NCBI GenBank assembly: GCA_024663395.1
Contig: JANFAH010000011.1
Coordinates: 496,001 to 560,000 of the forward strand
Direction: 5' to 3'
DNA: 64,000 nucleotides
DNA from: Pisolithus tinctorius
Taxonomy: Eukaryota > Basidiomycota > Agaricomycetes > Boletales > Pisolithaceae
Position 1 is the first letter of the stretch. Every line of letters starts with the position of its first letter. This document shows, one piece after another, positions 1 through 10,679 of the stretch. The notes beneath the pieces are model-generated. The model was not told the origin of the DNA. It was given only the letters and a program-made list of their open reading frames with translations, and ran no database searches. A program made the translations under genes and the position numbers.

Positions 1-693
1 CCAGCTTGTACTCCCTAGCTAAGCATGCCCTTCATTGATGCTTGGGCTACTACATCTGAGATGTGTAATGTGTAAGTATCCATGATCTGTAGTGTTGGTG
101 CACTTGCCTGTCATTCTGCACTTTTAACCCCATCTCATGCCCCCCCCCTCCCCACACACACAACAGCAGCAGCATCATATAGCCTGCAGGGTATGTGTAC
201 TAAAGATGAGTCCCTGGTGTGAGGAAATGCTGGGAACTATACTTGGCATTGTCATTTCAAGTTGAGTGACTTGGACTTGGAGTTATGTATCACATTTGCA
301 GTTGATCCCATGTTCTTGCCCTTTTGTTGGTTGTCACATCCACACTCATGCCAGTGACAATCATGGTGCAGCAAACTGTAAATACTAGTAGTAATCTTGC
401 CAATGTTAGCAGGCTATCTGAGTCATTAACTTACTGAAGTTCTTCCAAAGAAGTTTGTTGTGCCATTACATAATAGCTGTTAGCTCAATAAGCCCTTGTG
501 AAGTTCTGTACTACACCCACCAATGTTCAATGAGGGTGGATACTTTCAACTATGTGGTACTATCATGATCCACTTAGTCTTGGTTTCAGGGAAGGGACTC
601 TGACAGACTTGGCACTGCCAGCAGGTCAGAGTAAGAGTGGAGTGTACTTAGATTCCCACCACCTTCCAAAAACAGCTGGCACCAAGCACATAG
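1..693. other. Left flank without recognisable gene
   Basis: No open reading frame, RNA gene or repeat array is recognisable here. A C-rich run occurs near 140-160. The sequence AGATTCCCACCAC followed by CTTCCAAA at about 648-670 recurs in the same orientation just beyond the other end of the large element (about 36,973-36,995). The inverted array starts at about 694. Confidence 0.4.
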
Positions 694-2615
694 TGTAGTC
701 ACACTTAGTCACAACACATGGGCAGCCTGTGCGCCAAAACACCAACACTTATATAGACCCCAAGATGGGCCCACCTATAATAGATTAGCTGCTACACATG
801 GACAGGCCCAAGGGACTAAAGTGAGAGCAACATATGTACGGGCCTGTAAGTGCATTACCACAACATATGGGAGGGCCTGTGGTGGGTAAGGGTGCTGAAA
901 CATTTAGATGGGCCTGTGACCAATTAAGTATACTGAGCTGCTGTAAGACATGGACAGGCCCATCCTGGTAGGTTACACCCCTGTCTCAACATTAAGGTGG
1001 GCCCACCTATCATAACATGGAGAGGGTCACAGCATAAGGACAGGCCTGTCTATGATTAGAATACAAAGTTGGCAACATATGGACAGGCCCAGGAGTAATA
1101 TCATTTATGGTGTCACAACATCTAGACAGGCCCATTCATAATAAGCTGTACCTCTGTCACAACATAAAGACAGGCCCATCAGTAATGTTGTTTCATAATG
1201 TCACAACATATGGATGGGCCTGTCGACAGTAAGATGTACTGCTGTTGAAACATAAAGACAGGCCCGTCACAAGTATCTTTTAATAGAGTCACAATGTAAG
1301 GTTGGGCCTGTCAGTAGTATTATGCAACATATGGACGGGCCTGTCCACAGTATGGTGTACCTCTGACGAAACATAAAGACAGGCCTGTCAGTAATCTCAT
1401 GTATAGCATCACAACATATGGATGGGCCCATCAGTAGTATTATTTATATCATCACAACTATGGGTGGGCCCGGCCCCAGTAAGATGTACCCTGTCAAAAC
1501 ATAAAGGCAGGCCCATCACTAATATCATTTAATAGAGTCACAGCATATGGATGGGCCCTTCAGTAGTATTATTTATATCGTCACAACATATGGGCAGGCC
1601 CAGCCCCAGTAAGATGTACCCTGTTGAAACATAAAGGCAGGCCCATCACTAATATCATTTAATAGAGTCACAACATATGGATGGGCCCTTCAATAGTATT
1701 ATTTATATTGTCACAACATATGGACAGGCCCTTCAGTAGTATTATTTATATTGTCACAGCATATGGACAGGCCCATCCATAGTAAGATGTACTTCGGACG
1801 AAACATAAAGACAGGCCCATCAGTAATCTCATGTATAGCATCACAACATATGGACGGGCCCTTCAGTAGTATTATTTATATCATCACAACATATGGGCGG
1901 GCCCAGCCCCAGTAAGATGTACCCTGTCGAAACATAAAGATGGGCCCGTCACTAGTATCATTTAATAGAGTCACAACATATGGATGGGCCCTTCAGTAAT
2001 ACTATTTATATTGTCACAACATATGGATGGGCCCTTCAGTAGTATCATGTATATCGTCACAACAAATGGATGGGCCCAGCCCCAGTAAGATGTACCCTGT
2101 CGAAACATAAAGACAGGCCCTTCAGTTGTATTATTTACATTGTCACAGTATATGGATGGGCCCATCCACAGTAAGATGTACCTCTGATGAAACATAAAGA
2201 CAGGCCTTCAGTAGTATCATGTATATCATCACAACAAATGGATGGGCCCATCTAGCCAGATGCACCCCTGTCAAAACATAAGGACGGGTCCGCGTATGGT
2301 ATTCTTAGGCAGCAGAAAGGGAGATCCAAGCTATCTACATAAGGATGGCCTGTGTAAGGCATTCTCAGGCAGCAGAAAGGGAGATCAAAGGGATCTACAT
2401 AAGGATGGGCTCATCCATGGTATTCTCAGGCAGCAGATAAGGGAAAACAAAAACCGGTGTTACAACATAAGACAGGCCGATCCATCCATCGCAGGATTAC
2501 AAACCCTTGGCACCACATAAGGTGGGCCAATCCATTGTATCATAGATAGCTCACCGCAAATGGATGGGCCTATCCATATTGGGTTATCCCCCTGTCACAA
2601 TATAAGATGGGCCCA
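694..2615 (+). repeat. Left terminal inverted array (about 1.9 kb)
   Basis: This is a degenerate array with a unit of about 43 bp: a TCACAACATATGG part, a GGGCCC core with flanks varying between AT/AC and TT/AT, then an AGTAGTATTATTTATAT-like spacer. A second unit type has AACATAAAGACAGGCCC and AGTAAGATGTACC. It ends at about 2,615 in CACAATATAAGATGGGCCC, which matches the inner edge of the right array in inverted orientation. Small ORFs here have the unit's periodicity and are not taken as genes. Confidence 0.85.
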
Positions 2616-3033
2616 GGAAGACAAGAAATGAAGAAAGTGGAACCTCTTGCACTATGAAGTATCTGAATTTCCCACTATAAATTGTGTTTCATGTTGGACG
2701 ATTTGTCAATTCAGTTGGAATCTCAGGCGCTGGTCTATGTAGCTGCGAGCCAGGACTCTGCCATTGGAGCAGACAGGAAACACACAAAACAAATGGCAAT
2801 GCTATTCAGAACAACACATAATATTTTTATCTGAGTCTCTGCTTCATATATGCATCCAGGATTATGGACTTGTACCAGTATTGCCATCATGCTGTGGGAA
2901 TCATTCATAGGCGGGATAAAAAGTGCGACATCCACGTATCTCATTGTCTGTCTTTCACCTCTGACTCTTCCTCTCTCCAATCACCATCACCACTCTCACT
3001 GTTGAATTACCTCATTGTCTCATCATCAGAAAC

Positions 3034-3630
3034 ATGTCATCATCATCATCGTCTCACAAGCTCTTCAAGAAATTGCCTGAGCTTGATGCTGCAGCCAACT
3101 GCATTCTTCAAATTTACTTCAAGGATATTGTGGAAAGCAGCAAGCTGGGAAAGGTGGACAAGATTGCGAAGTGGAGAGGTGCCATCAAGGTGATAAACAA
3201 TGAACTAGTGTGTCATAGCCTCATCACACTTTTTCACTAACTGATGTATTCAGGATGCTGTACACAACCTCATCATTAGGACAGATGAGATTCCGATGAC
3301 CCTCATCAGCATCGACATGTTCTTAAAGTGGCATGAAGACCTTGGCTCGATCGACCACCCATGGCCTGAGTGGAAGACCGCCCTAGCCCCTTCCAAAACC
3401 GATGTCGCCAACCACAAGTGGCTCGACATTGTCGAGCGTCGATATGACTACCACCAGTTGGGCCTCCCTATGCCCTGTGTGGTGCCAACACCAACACCAC
3501 CTGCTCAAGAGACTGAAATGCCTATGAGTGACAAAGGAAAATGGAAAGTGACTGAGGTGGAGGTGGAGCAAATGATAGTGGAGGGCTCGCACAGGATGGA
3601 GGTGGATGATGAGGGTGAAGAGGCACATGA
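3034..3630 (+). pseudogene. Cys-cluster/coiled-coil protein, 5' part, split by nested element
   Basis: Exon 1 (3034-3189, 52 codons) begins MSSSSSSHKLFKKLPELD. A 64-bp intron (3190-3253) has GT-AG ends and a CTAAC branch site, and exon 2 runs in frame from 3254. The protein is charged and alpha-helical, then has a proline-rich linker and an acidic stretch. The reading frame enters the inverted-repeat element at about 3631 and stops at 3685. The rest of the gene lies at 8190-9355, with an acidic EEE/KEDKEEE region that continues the same composition. The architecture (helical N-terminus, Cys cluster, C-terminal coiled coil) recalls transposon-linked proteins expanded in ectomycorrhizal basidiomycetes. 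Function is unknown; DNA binding is only suggested by the Cys cluster. Confidence 0.65.
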
Positions 3631-3689
3631 TTCAGTCACTTGTAAGCCTAAAAGTGGGTCATCCGACGTGTACATTATGTCCTGAAACT

Positions 3690-4075
3690 GGGACTAACCG
3701 ACATCGGCCGGTGGTCCCTAGGGGTGGGTAGGCCGGACTGTGAAGGTGGGGTTGGCCGACCTGGCTGGAGGGCAGACCCACTGCCTGGAAGTGGGGTAGG
3801 CCGACCTGGCTGGAGGGCAGACCCACCTCCTGGAAGTGGGGTAGGCTGACCTGGCTGGAGAGCTGACCCACCTCCTGGAAGTGGGGTCGGCCAACCCGGC
3901 TGGAGGGCAGACCCACCTCCTGGAAGTGGGGTCGGCTGACCCGGCTGGAGGGCAGACCCACCTCCTGGAAGTGGGGTCAGCCGACCCGGCTGGAGGGTGG
4001 ACCCACCTCCTGGAAGTGGGGTCAGCTGACATGATTGGAGGATGGACCCACCTCCTGGAAGTGGGGTCTGACATG
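3690..4075 (-). repeat. 45-bp satellite, left arm
   Basis: About eight units contain CTGGAGGGCAGACCCAC, then CTGGAAGTGGGGT and a GGCCGACC-like block. This is the reverse complement of the array at 6,790-8,085. Because 45 is divisible by three, several frames stay open on both strands. Confidence 0.85.
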
Positions 4076-4079
4076 ATTT

Positions 4080-4880
4080 TGTCATGACATCATTGTGGCT
4101 GTGTACCCCATGCCATCACTTTCCCACCATCAAAGCGGAGTTTGAATTTCTCATTGATGTGACTGTGTTTATTATGTACACAGCTGTATTCAGCCCAACA
4201 AATGGCCCCTGATGGTATTAATATCAATATGCTTACCTAATTAGATGTAGCGGAGTTTCAATCTGATTCTGTCATGACATCATTGTGGCTGTGTACCCCT
4301 TACCATCACTATACCACCCTTGAAGCGGAGTTTGAATTTCTCATTGATGTGGCTGTGTTTATTATGTACACAGCTGTATTCAGCCCAACAAACAGCCCCT
4401 GATGGTATTGATATCGATATGCTTACCTAATTAGATGTAGTGGAGTTTCAATCTGATTCTGTCATGACATCATTGTGGCTGTGTACCCCTTACCATCACT
4501 ATCCCACCCTCAAAGTGGAGTTTGAATTTCTCATTGATGTGGCTGTGTTTATTATGTACACAGCTGTATTCAGCCCAATAAATGGCCCCTGATGGTATTA
4601 ATATCAGTATGCTTATGTAATCACTTGGGGCAGAGTTTCAATCTAATTTTGTCATGACATCATCGTGGCTGTGTACCCCTTACCATCACTATCCCACCCT
4701 CAAAGCAGAGTTTGAATTTCTCATTGATGTGGCTGTGTTGACATATACACAGCTGTATTCAGCTTCACAAATGGCCCCTGATGGTATTATTATTAGTATG
4801 CTTATGTAATTAGTTGTGGCAGGGTTTCATTACAAATTTGACATGACATCATTGTAGCTGTGTTTTCATTACCAATTAAC
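4080..4880 (+). repeat. Tandem repeat of about 187 bp, four to five units
   Basis: Units start at about 4,081, 4,271, 4,458 and 4,651 with GTCATGACATCATTGTGGCT. They contain GAGTTTGAATTTCTCATTGA and AGCTGTATTCAGCCCAACAA, and a decayed fifth unit begins near 4,840. No coding potential was recognised. Confidence 0.85.
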
Positions 4881-5224
4881 TACTGGTCCGCTTTTGTGAT
4901 TACATAAAAGTAATGTTGTGCTGTGCAGTGTGCCATCAGCATGTCATGTGATGTCATGTGACACGCTTCACTGCACATGCTGCGACCAGTGGCTGATGAC
5001 CAAACAGCAGCAAACAGAAAATTTTATAAAAGACGCACTTCAACACACCGCTCTTCATCTTTCTCTCTCCCATGTTCCTCTTACCACTCCCTTGATGCTG
5101 GACTTCACCTATGTAGACTGCAGCTGCATGGGTTTAAGGTATGTCTTGTAGTATCCTGTTGTTGTCCTGCAGCCCACTGTGTGCCTGGCCAGCACACTAT
5201 GGGTGTGTAGGTTACTGATACTAT

Positions 5225-5440
5225 CTTCCTGTGGGTTCTGGGGGTTTAGTCTGTGCCTGCTTTTGCAGGCCAGCTGGGGTTCTGGGGGGTTACATAGTCT
5301 GTACCTGCTAGTGCAGGCCAGCTTAGGACTTTTTCATTGTGGGACCTGGGGGCTTAGTCTGTGCCTGCTAATGCAGGCCAGCTTTGTGGGTTCTGGGGGA
5401 TTTATAGTCTGTGCCTGCCAGTGCAGGCCAGCTTCTGACT
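5225..5440 (+). repeat. Hairpin-bearing tandem repeat, four units of about 60 bp
   Basis: Each unit contains AGTCTGTGCCTGC, a four-base variable loop, then GCAGGCCAGCT, so each can form a CCTGC/GCAGG hairpin. Spacers are GGGTTCTGGGGG-like. Confidence 0.75.
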
Positions 5441-5569
5441 GACATCTGTATTATCTTTGTACTAGTCTTTTAAATACCTTATTTTCTCTAGAGATCTCAG
5501 TGTCTTTCTGGGGAGGGGCCCCTCCAGGATGCCTGAGGTCTCAGTTCCACTTGGAACATTTGCTCTGTA

Positions 5570-5735
5570 ACTTAGTCCTGTATTTTTCTTGGCTGTGTAT
5601 TTGCTCAATCCTGTATTTTCTTGGCTGTGTATTTGCTCAATCCTGTATTTTCTGGGCTGTGTATTTGGTTGGTCATTCCTGTATTTCCTTGGCTGTGTAT
5701 TTGGTTGGTCAATCCTTGTAGTTGCTAGGCTGTGT
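5570..5735 (+). repeat. Short tandem repeat of about 40 bp
   Basis: Four to five units have CCTGTATTTTCTTGGCTGTG followed by TATTTGCTCAAT or TATTTGGTTGGTCAT. The small ORFs on both strands here follow the repeat and are not considered genes. Confidence 0.75.
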
Positions 5736-5777
5736 AACATGAATTGCTCCCATGCTGCTTGATTTTTTGAAGTTGTG

Positions 5778-5796
5778 TAACCCTAACCCTAACCCT
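5778..5796 (-). repeat. Interstitial telomeric repeat, three TAACCC units
   Basis: TAACCC occurs three times in a row and continues as TAG. This is the C-rich strand of the TTAGGG telomere repeat used by most filamentous fungi. It lies inside the nested inverted-repeat element, not at a chromosome end. Confidence 0.85.
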
Positions 5797-5799
5797 AGC

Positions 5800-6780
5800 A
5801 AAGGACATGCACTGGGCAAAGTAGAAATCCCACCACCCTGGTGATTGAGTCAAAGGGTAAACCTGAGGGTCAGATAAGAGTGAAATCTAAGGGATCCATA
5901 CCACATGGGGTGGGGGTGAGGTTGTGTGTAAGTAGTAGGCAAATGGGTATGGCATAGGCCAAAGACTTGGGACCCAAGACCAAGGTAATCAATCCATTGG
6001 TCTAAGCTCATGTCCAATCCATTGGGTCTAACCTTTACCATACTGGACCATACCTGTCAGTCTTTGGATTACTGGCACTTGGGATCTTTGTGTTGGCTGT
6101 GCATACCTACATTGTAGCCTGCATTGCTTGTTGGTAGTACATACATATGTTGGTAACTCATGTGGTAGATACCTCAGTTTGAATAAAAACTGTAATACCT
6201 CTATAGGTCTTCTTTATCAGCCTTCTGTGAGGACTTGTACAAGAACACTGCTACATAACATGTCAACTACAGAGCAGGTCCACTTTGTGTTCAGTATCAT
6301 TTGATCAACTTCATAACATCTCAGCTGTAATGTCCCACCCTTGGTACTGCATTGGTACTTGTCAGTGAACATCAGCAGATCCCTAGAGCTTTATACCCCC
6401 CTTGGGTGAGAGGATCAGTTCTAACCTGATAAGAGACTTTAAAAGAAAACAAGCAGATAGACAACTAAGTGCAGAATGTTAGATTAGGATCAAACATGAA
6501 GCATGGAGACATGGAAAGAGACTGTCAAGATTGGTTGCTCCTAGGGACAAAGGGGGGGGGGGTTCCACAACACTTAGTGATGAATGCTGATGTGGTACTG
6601 TCTACTGGCGGGCACAACCAAAAGGTGCCTAGTGGTGAAGGGAGACCTGCTGAAAGGCCAAAAAGCAAGTAATGTGGAGGGGGCTTACTCTGTACATTGC
6701 CATGCTATCTTGCAATGCCCTCATACAAGTTTTCACAGAAAGCTGAAGGTACCAAAATTGAACCTCTTATTGGTATGGGT
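5800..6780. other. Non-coding interior of the nested element
   Basis: Apart from an uninterrupted run of G near 6,550, nothing recognisable was seen. There are no long open frames and no transposase motif. Confidence 0.4.
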
Positions 6781-6789
6781 ATGTGCATC

Positions 6790-8085
6790 TCCCAGTGAGG
6801 TCAGCCAACTCCACTTGCAGGAGGTGGGTGCATCCTCCAAACAGGTTGGCTGACCCCACTTCCAGGCAGTGGGTCTACCCTCCAAACAGGTCAGCCTACC
6901 CCACTTCCAGGAGGTGGGTCCATCCTCCAAACAGGTCGGCCGACCCCACTTTCAGGCAGTGGGTCTACCCTCCAGCCAGGTCAGCCGACCCCACTTCCAG
7001 GCAGTGGGTCCACCCTCCAGCCAGGTCAGCCAAACCCACTTCCAGGCAGTGGGTCCACCCTCCAAACAGGTCGGCCAACCCCACTTTCAGGCACTGGGTC
7101 CACCCTCCAAACAGGTCGGCCGAACCCACTTTCAGGCAGTGGGTCTGCCCTCCAGCCAGGTCAGCTGACCCCACTTTCAGGCACGGGGTCCAACCTCCAG
7201 CCAGGTCGGCTGACCCCACTTTCAGGCAGGGGGTCCAACCTCCAGCCAGGTTGGCCAACCCCACTTTCAGGCATTGGGTCCAACCTCCAGCCAGGTCAGC
7301 TGACCCCACTTTCAGGCACTGGGTCTGCCCTCCAGCTAGGTTGGCCGACCCCACTTCCAGGCAGTGGGTCTGCCCTCCAGCTAGGTCGGCCGACCCCACT
7401 TCCAGGCAGTGGGTCCAACCTCCAGCCAGGTCGGCCAAACCCACTTCTAGGCAGTGGGACCATCCTCCAAACAGGTCGGCCAAACCCACTTTCAGGCACT
7501 GGGTCCAACCTCCAAACAGGTCGGCCAACCCCACTTTCAGGCACTGGGTCCAACCTCCAGCCAGGTCGGCCAACCCCACTTTCAGGCACTGGGTCTGCCC
7601 TCCAGCTAGGTTGGCCGACCCCACTTTCAGGCACTGGGTCCAACCTCCAGCCAGGTCGGCCAAACCCACTTCTAGGCAGTGGGTCCAACCTCCAGCCAGG
7701 TCAGCCAAACCCACTTCTAGGCAGTGGGACCATCCTCCAAACAGGTCAGCTGACCCCACTTTCAGGCACTGGGTCTGCCCTCCAGCTAGGTTGGCCAACC
7801 CCACTTCCAGGCAGTGGGTCCAACCTCCAGCCAGGTCGGCCGAACCCACTTCTAGGCAGTGGGACCATCCTCCAAACAGGTCAGCCGACCCCACTTTCAG
7901 GCACTGGGTCTGCCCTCCAGCCAGGTCGGCCGACCCCACTTCCAGGCACTGGGTCCACCCTCCAGCCAGGTCGGCTGACCCCACTTCCAGGCACTGGGTC
8001 CAACCTCCAGCCAGGTCGGCCGACCCCACTTTCAGGCACTGGGTCTGCCCTCCAGCCAGGTCGGCCGACCCCACTTCCACACACC
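6790..8085 (+). repeat. 45-bp satellite, right arm (about 28 units)
   Basis: The unit is CCCCACTTCCAGGCAGTGGG, then TCTGCCCTCCAGCCAGGTCG and GCCGA, with variants TTCAGGCACTGGG and AAACAGGTCGG. Units vary by point changes but not in length. The 447-codon open frame on the plus strand and the 384-codon frame on the minus strand translate as 15-residue repeats such as WVHPPARSADPTSRQ. They are by-products of a unit length divisible by three. Confidence 0.9.
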
Positions 8086-8189
8086 GGCCTACCCACCTTT
8101 GGGCACCATTGGCCGACATCAGTTAGTCCCACTTTTAGGACAAAATGTACATGTCAGATGACCCACTTTCAGGCCTACAGGTGACTGAA

Positions 8190-9355
8190 GGGTCTGGAAG
8201 AGGAGGTGCCAGAGAAGGAGGACAAGGAGGAAGAACCAGTACAAGGCAGGCAGAAGTGCCAAGCTGCCGCGAAAACGATGACCTGTCAATCCAGACATCG
8301 ATCCCACTCTATGAAGGCAATGGTGGAAACTGACAATGAAAACGACATTTCCACTCAAGGCCAATCGAAATGCAAGCCTTGTCCACTGTCAGATGGACTA
8401 TATGGTCGCGCTGCCTTAGCTTTCAGAAGGATGCCTTCCCCTGACCCCAAATCCTGTGAGTCGTGCTGCAGATGCAAGGTCTGATGCTACAGGAACCCCA
8501 GGAAGTCCTGCTTCCCATGCGATGGTCACAAGATTCAATGCAGCCATGCCAAAGGTGGCACTACTGCTCCAACTCGACGGAATCCATTGTGAGCCAGGGG
8601 GAAAAAGCGAGCTCAAAGTCTGTCCCCGACAATGGAGGCCCAAGAACCCCAAAGCCCAGTGGAATGTCCCCAAAAGCAACACATTTCGATGGCTTCCAAA
8701 GCCATCGATACTGGGGCTGGGCCCTCCAACCAGGGAAAGACGATCCCCGAGGGATCTTCACTCAGTATGTTTCCAATTTCATGTATTTACTGCTGACTCA
8801 AATTTTATTCAGAGATTCATATTCCTGCATTCAAACACAGGGATTCCCACCCAATCCCAGCTGCTGTACAAGCAGATTTGATTGTTGAGGTTGGCCCATC
8901 CATTGCGCAGGAGGTACAGGAATCTATGGTAGCAGGTACATTTAACCACTCCACATCTATGCTAAGTATCGTCATTAACCCTTGTATTCAAAGCAGAAAC
9001 CCACCCATCGACAACAGTGGCACCTGTCCAACCCACAACCGCTGCAACTCCCAGCACACTGTCACCCATCTGTGCCCTAATTGCCAATGTTTCGCAAACA
9101 TCCAACACAATTGAACAGTGAATCGAAGATTTGGAACGTCGACTCCACGATGCTGAGGCCCACTGCCAATACTACAAGGATCGAATGTATGATTTCCAAA
9201 TACAACAGGACAAGACCACACAGATGCTGGACAGGATGGTGCACAAGCTGGAGGCTCTGCATATTCAGGTGTATGGACGACCATTGGGTGACGACCTCAT
9301 CGATCTCTTTGGGCCTCTGGCAGATGAGACAAGGGCAGATAGGACAGCAGGGTGA
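8190..9355 (+). pseudogene. Cys-cluster/coiled-coil protein, 3' part
   Basis: This continues the gene begun at 3034. From about 8,200 the frame reads EEEVPEKEDKEEE, then a cysteine cluster (SCESCCRCKV, then CYRN, SCFPCDG and IQCSHAKG; about 8,455-8,560), a basic stretch, and after two introns a C-terminal coiled coil (IEDLERRLHDAEAH, MLDRMVHKLEALH) ending at 9355. Likely introns are about 8,764-8,812 (GTATGT, TTCAG) and about 8,936-8,992. Three in-frame TGA codons interrupt it: between KV and CYRN, after RRNPL, and before IEDLE. Each sits where arginine (CGA) is plausible. The cluster could bind zinc as in fungal regulators, but this is inference. The gene is broken by the nested element and the stops. 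Confidence 0.65.
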
Positions 9356-9519
9356 ATGAGGCCATCTATAATTTTACTCCTCTGCGGTATATACAATGTT
9401 TTTTTACATTTTGCATTTTAATTGACCACTGCAGCCGCATCATATACTCAACATTTACTTAGAGTGAGAAAAAGACAATGGCTAGACAGCCAACAGAATT
9501 GTGAAGGATAATCTCATTC

Positions 9520-10310
9520 TACTAAAACAACCGCTGATGTATCCCGATAGGTGGAAGCTTAGTGAATGCATGGCTTTGCAATATAGCATAGTTAACATGA
9601 AGCTTAAAAAATGAGATAGCGGGATGGTCTCATTCTGCTAAAACTGGAGTCGATGGAGCCTGATAGATGGAACCTGAATGCGTGGGCTATGCTATTTACA
9701 GTGTTCACTTGGGATTTACAAAACACGATAATGGCTAATAATAGGATAACAATGCAAAGAAAAATGTCAGCCTGCGAAAACAGCATTCCATGGATCCTGA
9801 TAGACACATCTGAGTCTGCTAATACAGCCACTGATGAATCCCAATAGATGGACACCTGGCAAACGAGCAGCTATGCTATTTACAGTGTTCACTTGGGAGT
9901 TACAAAACAAGATAATGGCTAATAATAGGATAACAATGCAAAGGAAGATGTCAGCCTGTGAAAACAGCATTCCGTGGATCCCGATAGATGGAACCCTTCC
10001 AAATGAGTGGCCTGCGCAATATGCAAGGTTGATATGGACTGTCTTGACCTGCTAACATGGAATTCGATGGATCCTGATAGATGGAACCCTTCAAAGTGAG
10101 TGGACTGTGTGAGATGCAAGGCTGAGAGCAATTGGTCATCAGATGCAAATGCAAAGCAATATTCTCATTGCACTAACATAGGATCCAAGGTATGCCCACA
10201 GGTTGGACATGTGCAAATGAGCAGAGAGTGAGATTCGCAAGGTTCAATTCAGGGAGAAAGTTGCATTCTGCTATTGTAGGAGCCAATGTATTTCGATAGG
10301 CAGAAGCTTG
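9520..10310 (+). repeat. Degenerate tandem repeat between the Cys-cluster gene and KDZ transposase
   Basis: About eight copies of a core GATGGATCCTGATAGATGGA, with variants, are spaced about 90-190 bp apart. A longer block is nearly duplicated: TTTACAGTGTTCACTTGGGA, then ACAAAACA and ATAATGGCTAATAATAGGAT, at about 9,695 and 9,880. It lies in the 3' region between two convergent genes. Confidence 0.7.
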
Positions 10311-10679
10311 GCAAATGAGTGGATAAATATTTCTCAGCAGACAGAAATACAACCAAGGGCATTCAGCCAGTCACTAGTGCCCAATTCACCCTCTGCATTG
10401 AGCAATAAATATTCTGTTTCCCAACAATGGTTTGTTGCTGTTCATCTCAGCCTGCAGACGCATGAGCCTTTCAAGACAGACAATATACATACTCATGTCA
10501 TACCAGACATATCCACAATGGAAATAAAACATGCAAAAGGTAAATGAATGGGCTAGCTTGCCACTGGGCATCTCCTGCAAAGTACCCGCTGACCTGCCCA
10601 TCAGCTACAGGGCAGAATGCAAGGGCGGGGGATGGAAACTGCAGGTTCACATTGAGCTAACATGTAACTACAAATCTTT

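Larger units (their letters stand above)
3631..8189. mobile_element. Satellite-rich inverted-repeat element nested in the Cys-cluster gene
   Basis: The left end (from 3631: TTCAGTCAC, then GTAAGCCTAAAAGTGGGTCAT) is an inverted copy of the right end (to 8189). Each end continues through a GTACAT block and a GGACTAAC block into a 45-bp satellite: about 8 units on the left, about 28 on the right. The interior holds a 187-bp tandem repeat, two shorter tandem repeats and an interstitial telomeric motif, but no recognisable transposase. The gene on either side is interrupted exactly by it. No target-site duplication could be identified, so the insertion mechanism is open. It is probably a non-autonomous DNA element. 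Confidence 0.6.

Noticed and set aside
1971..2520. Small ORFs in the left array
   Set aside because: They translate the repeat unit and have counterparts only in the other array.
694..2615. CRISPR-like array because of regular short repeats
   Set aside because: Units are degenerate and spacers repeat too. The array has an inverted partner 33 kb away, and the organism is a eukaryote.
3631..3640. Target-site duplication for the nested satellite element
   Set aside because: Bases flanking the two ends do not match in direct orientation. The apparent similarity is inverted and belongs to the terminal repeats.
5778..5796. True chromosome end
   Set aside because: Only three telomeric units, with transposon sequence on both sides.
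6783..8126. 447-codon open frame as a repetitive secreted or structural protein
   Set aside because: It exactly follows a 45-bp satellite that also keeps the opposite strand open, has no start context or introns, and the same satellite is inverted at 3,690-4,075.
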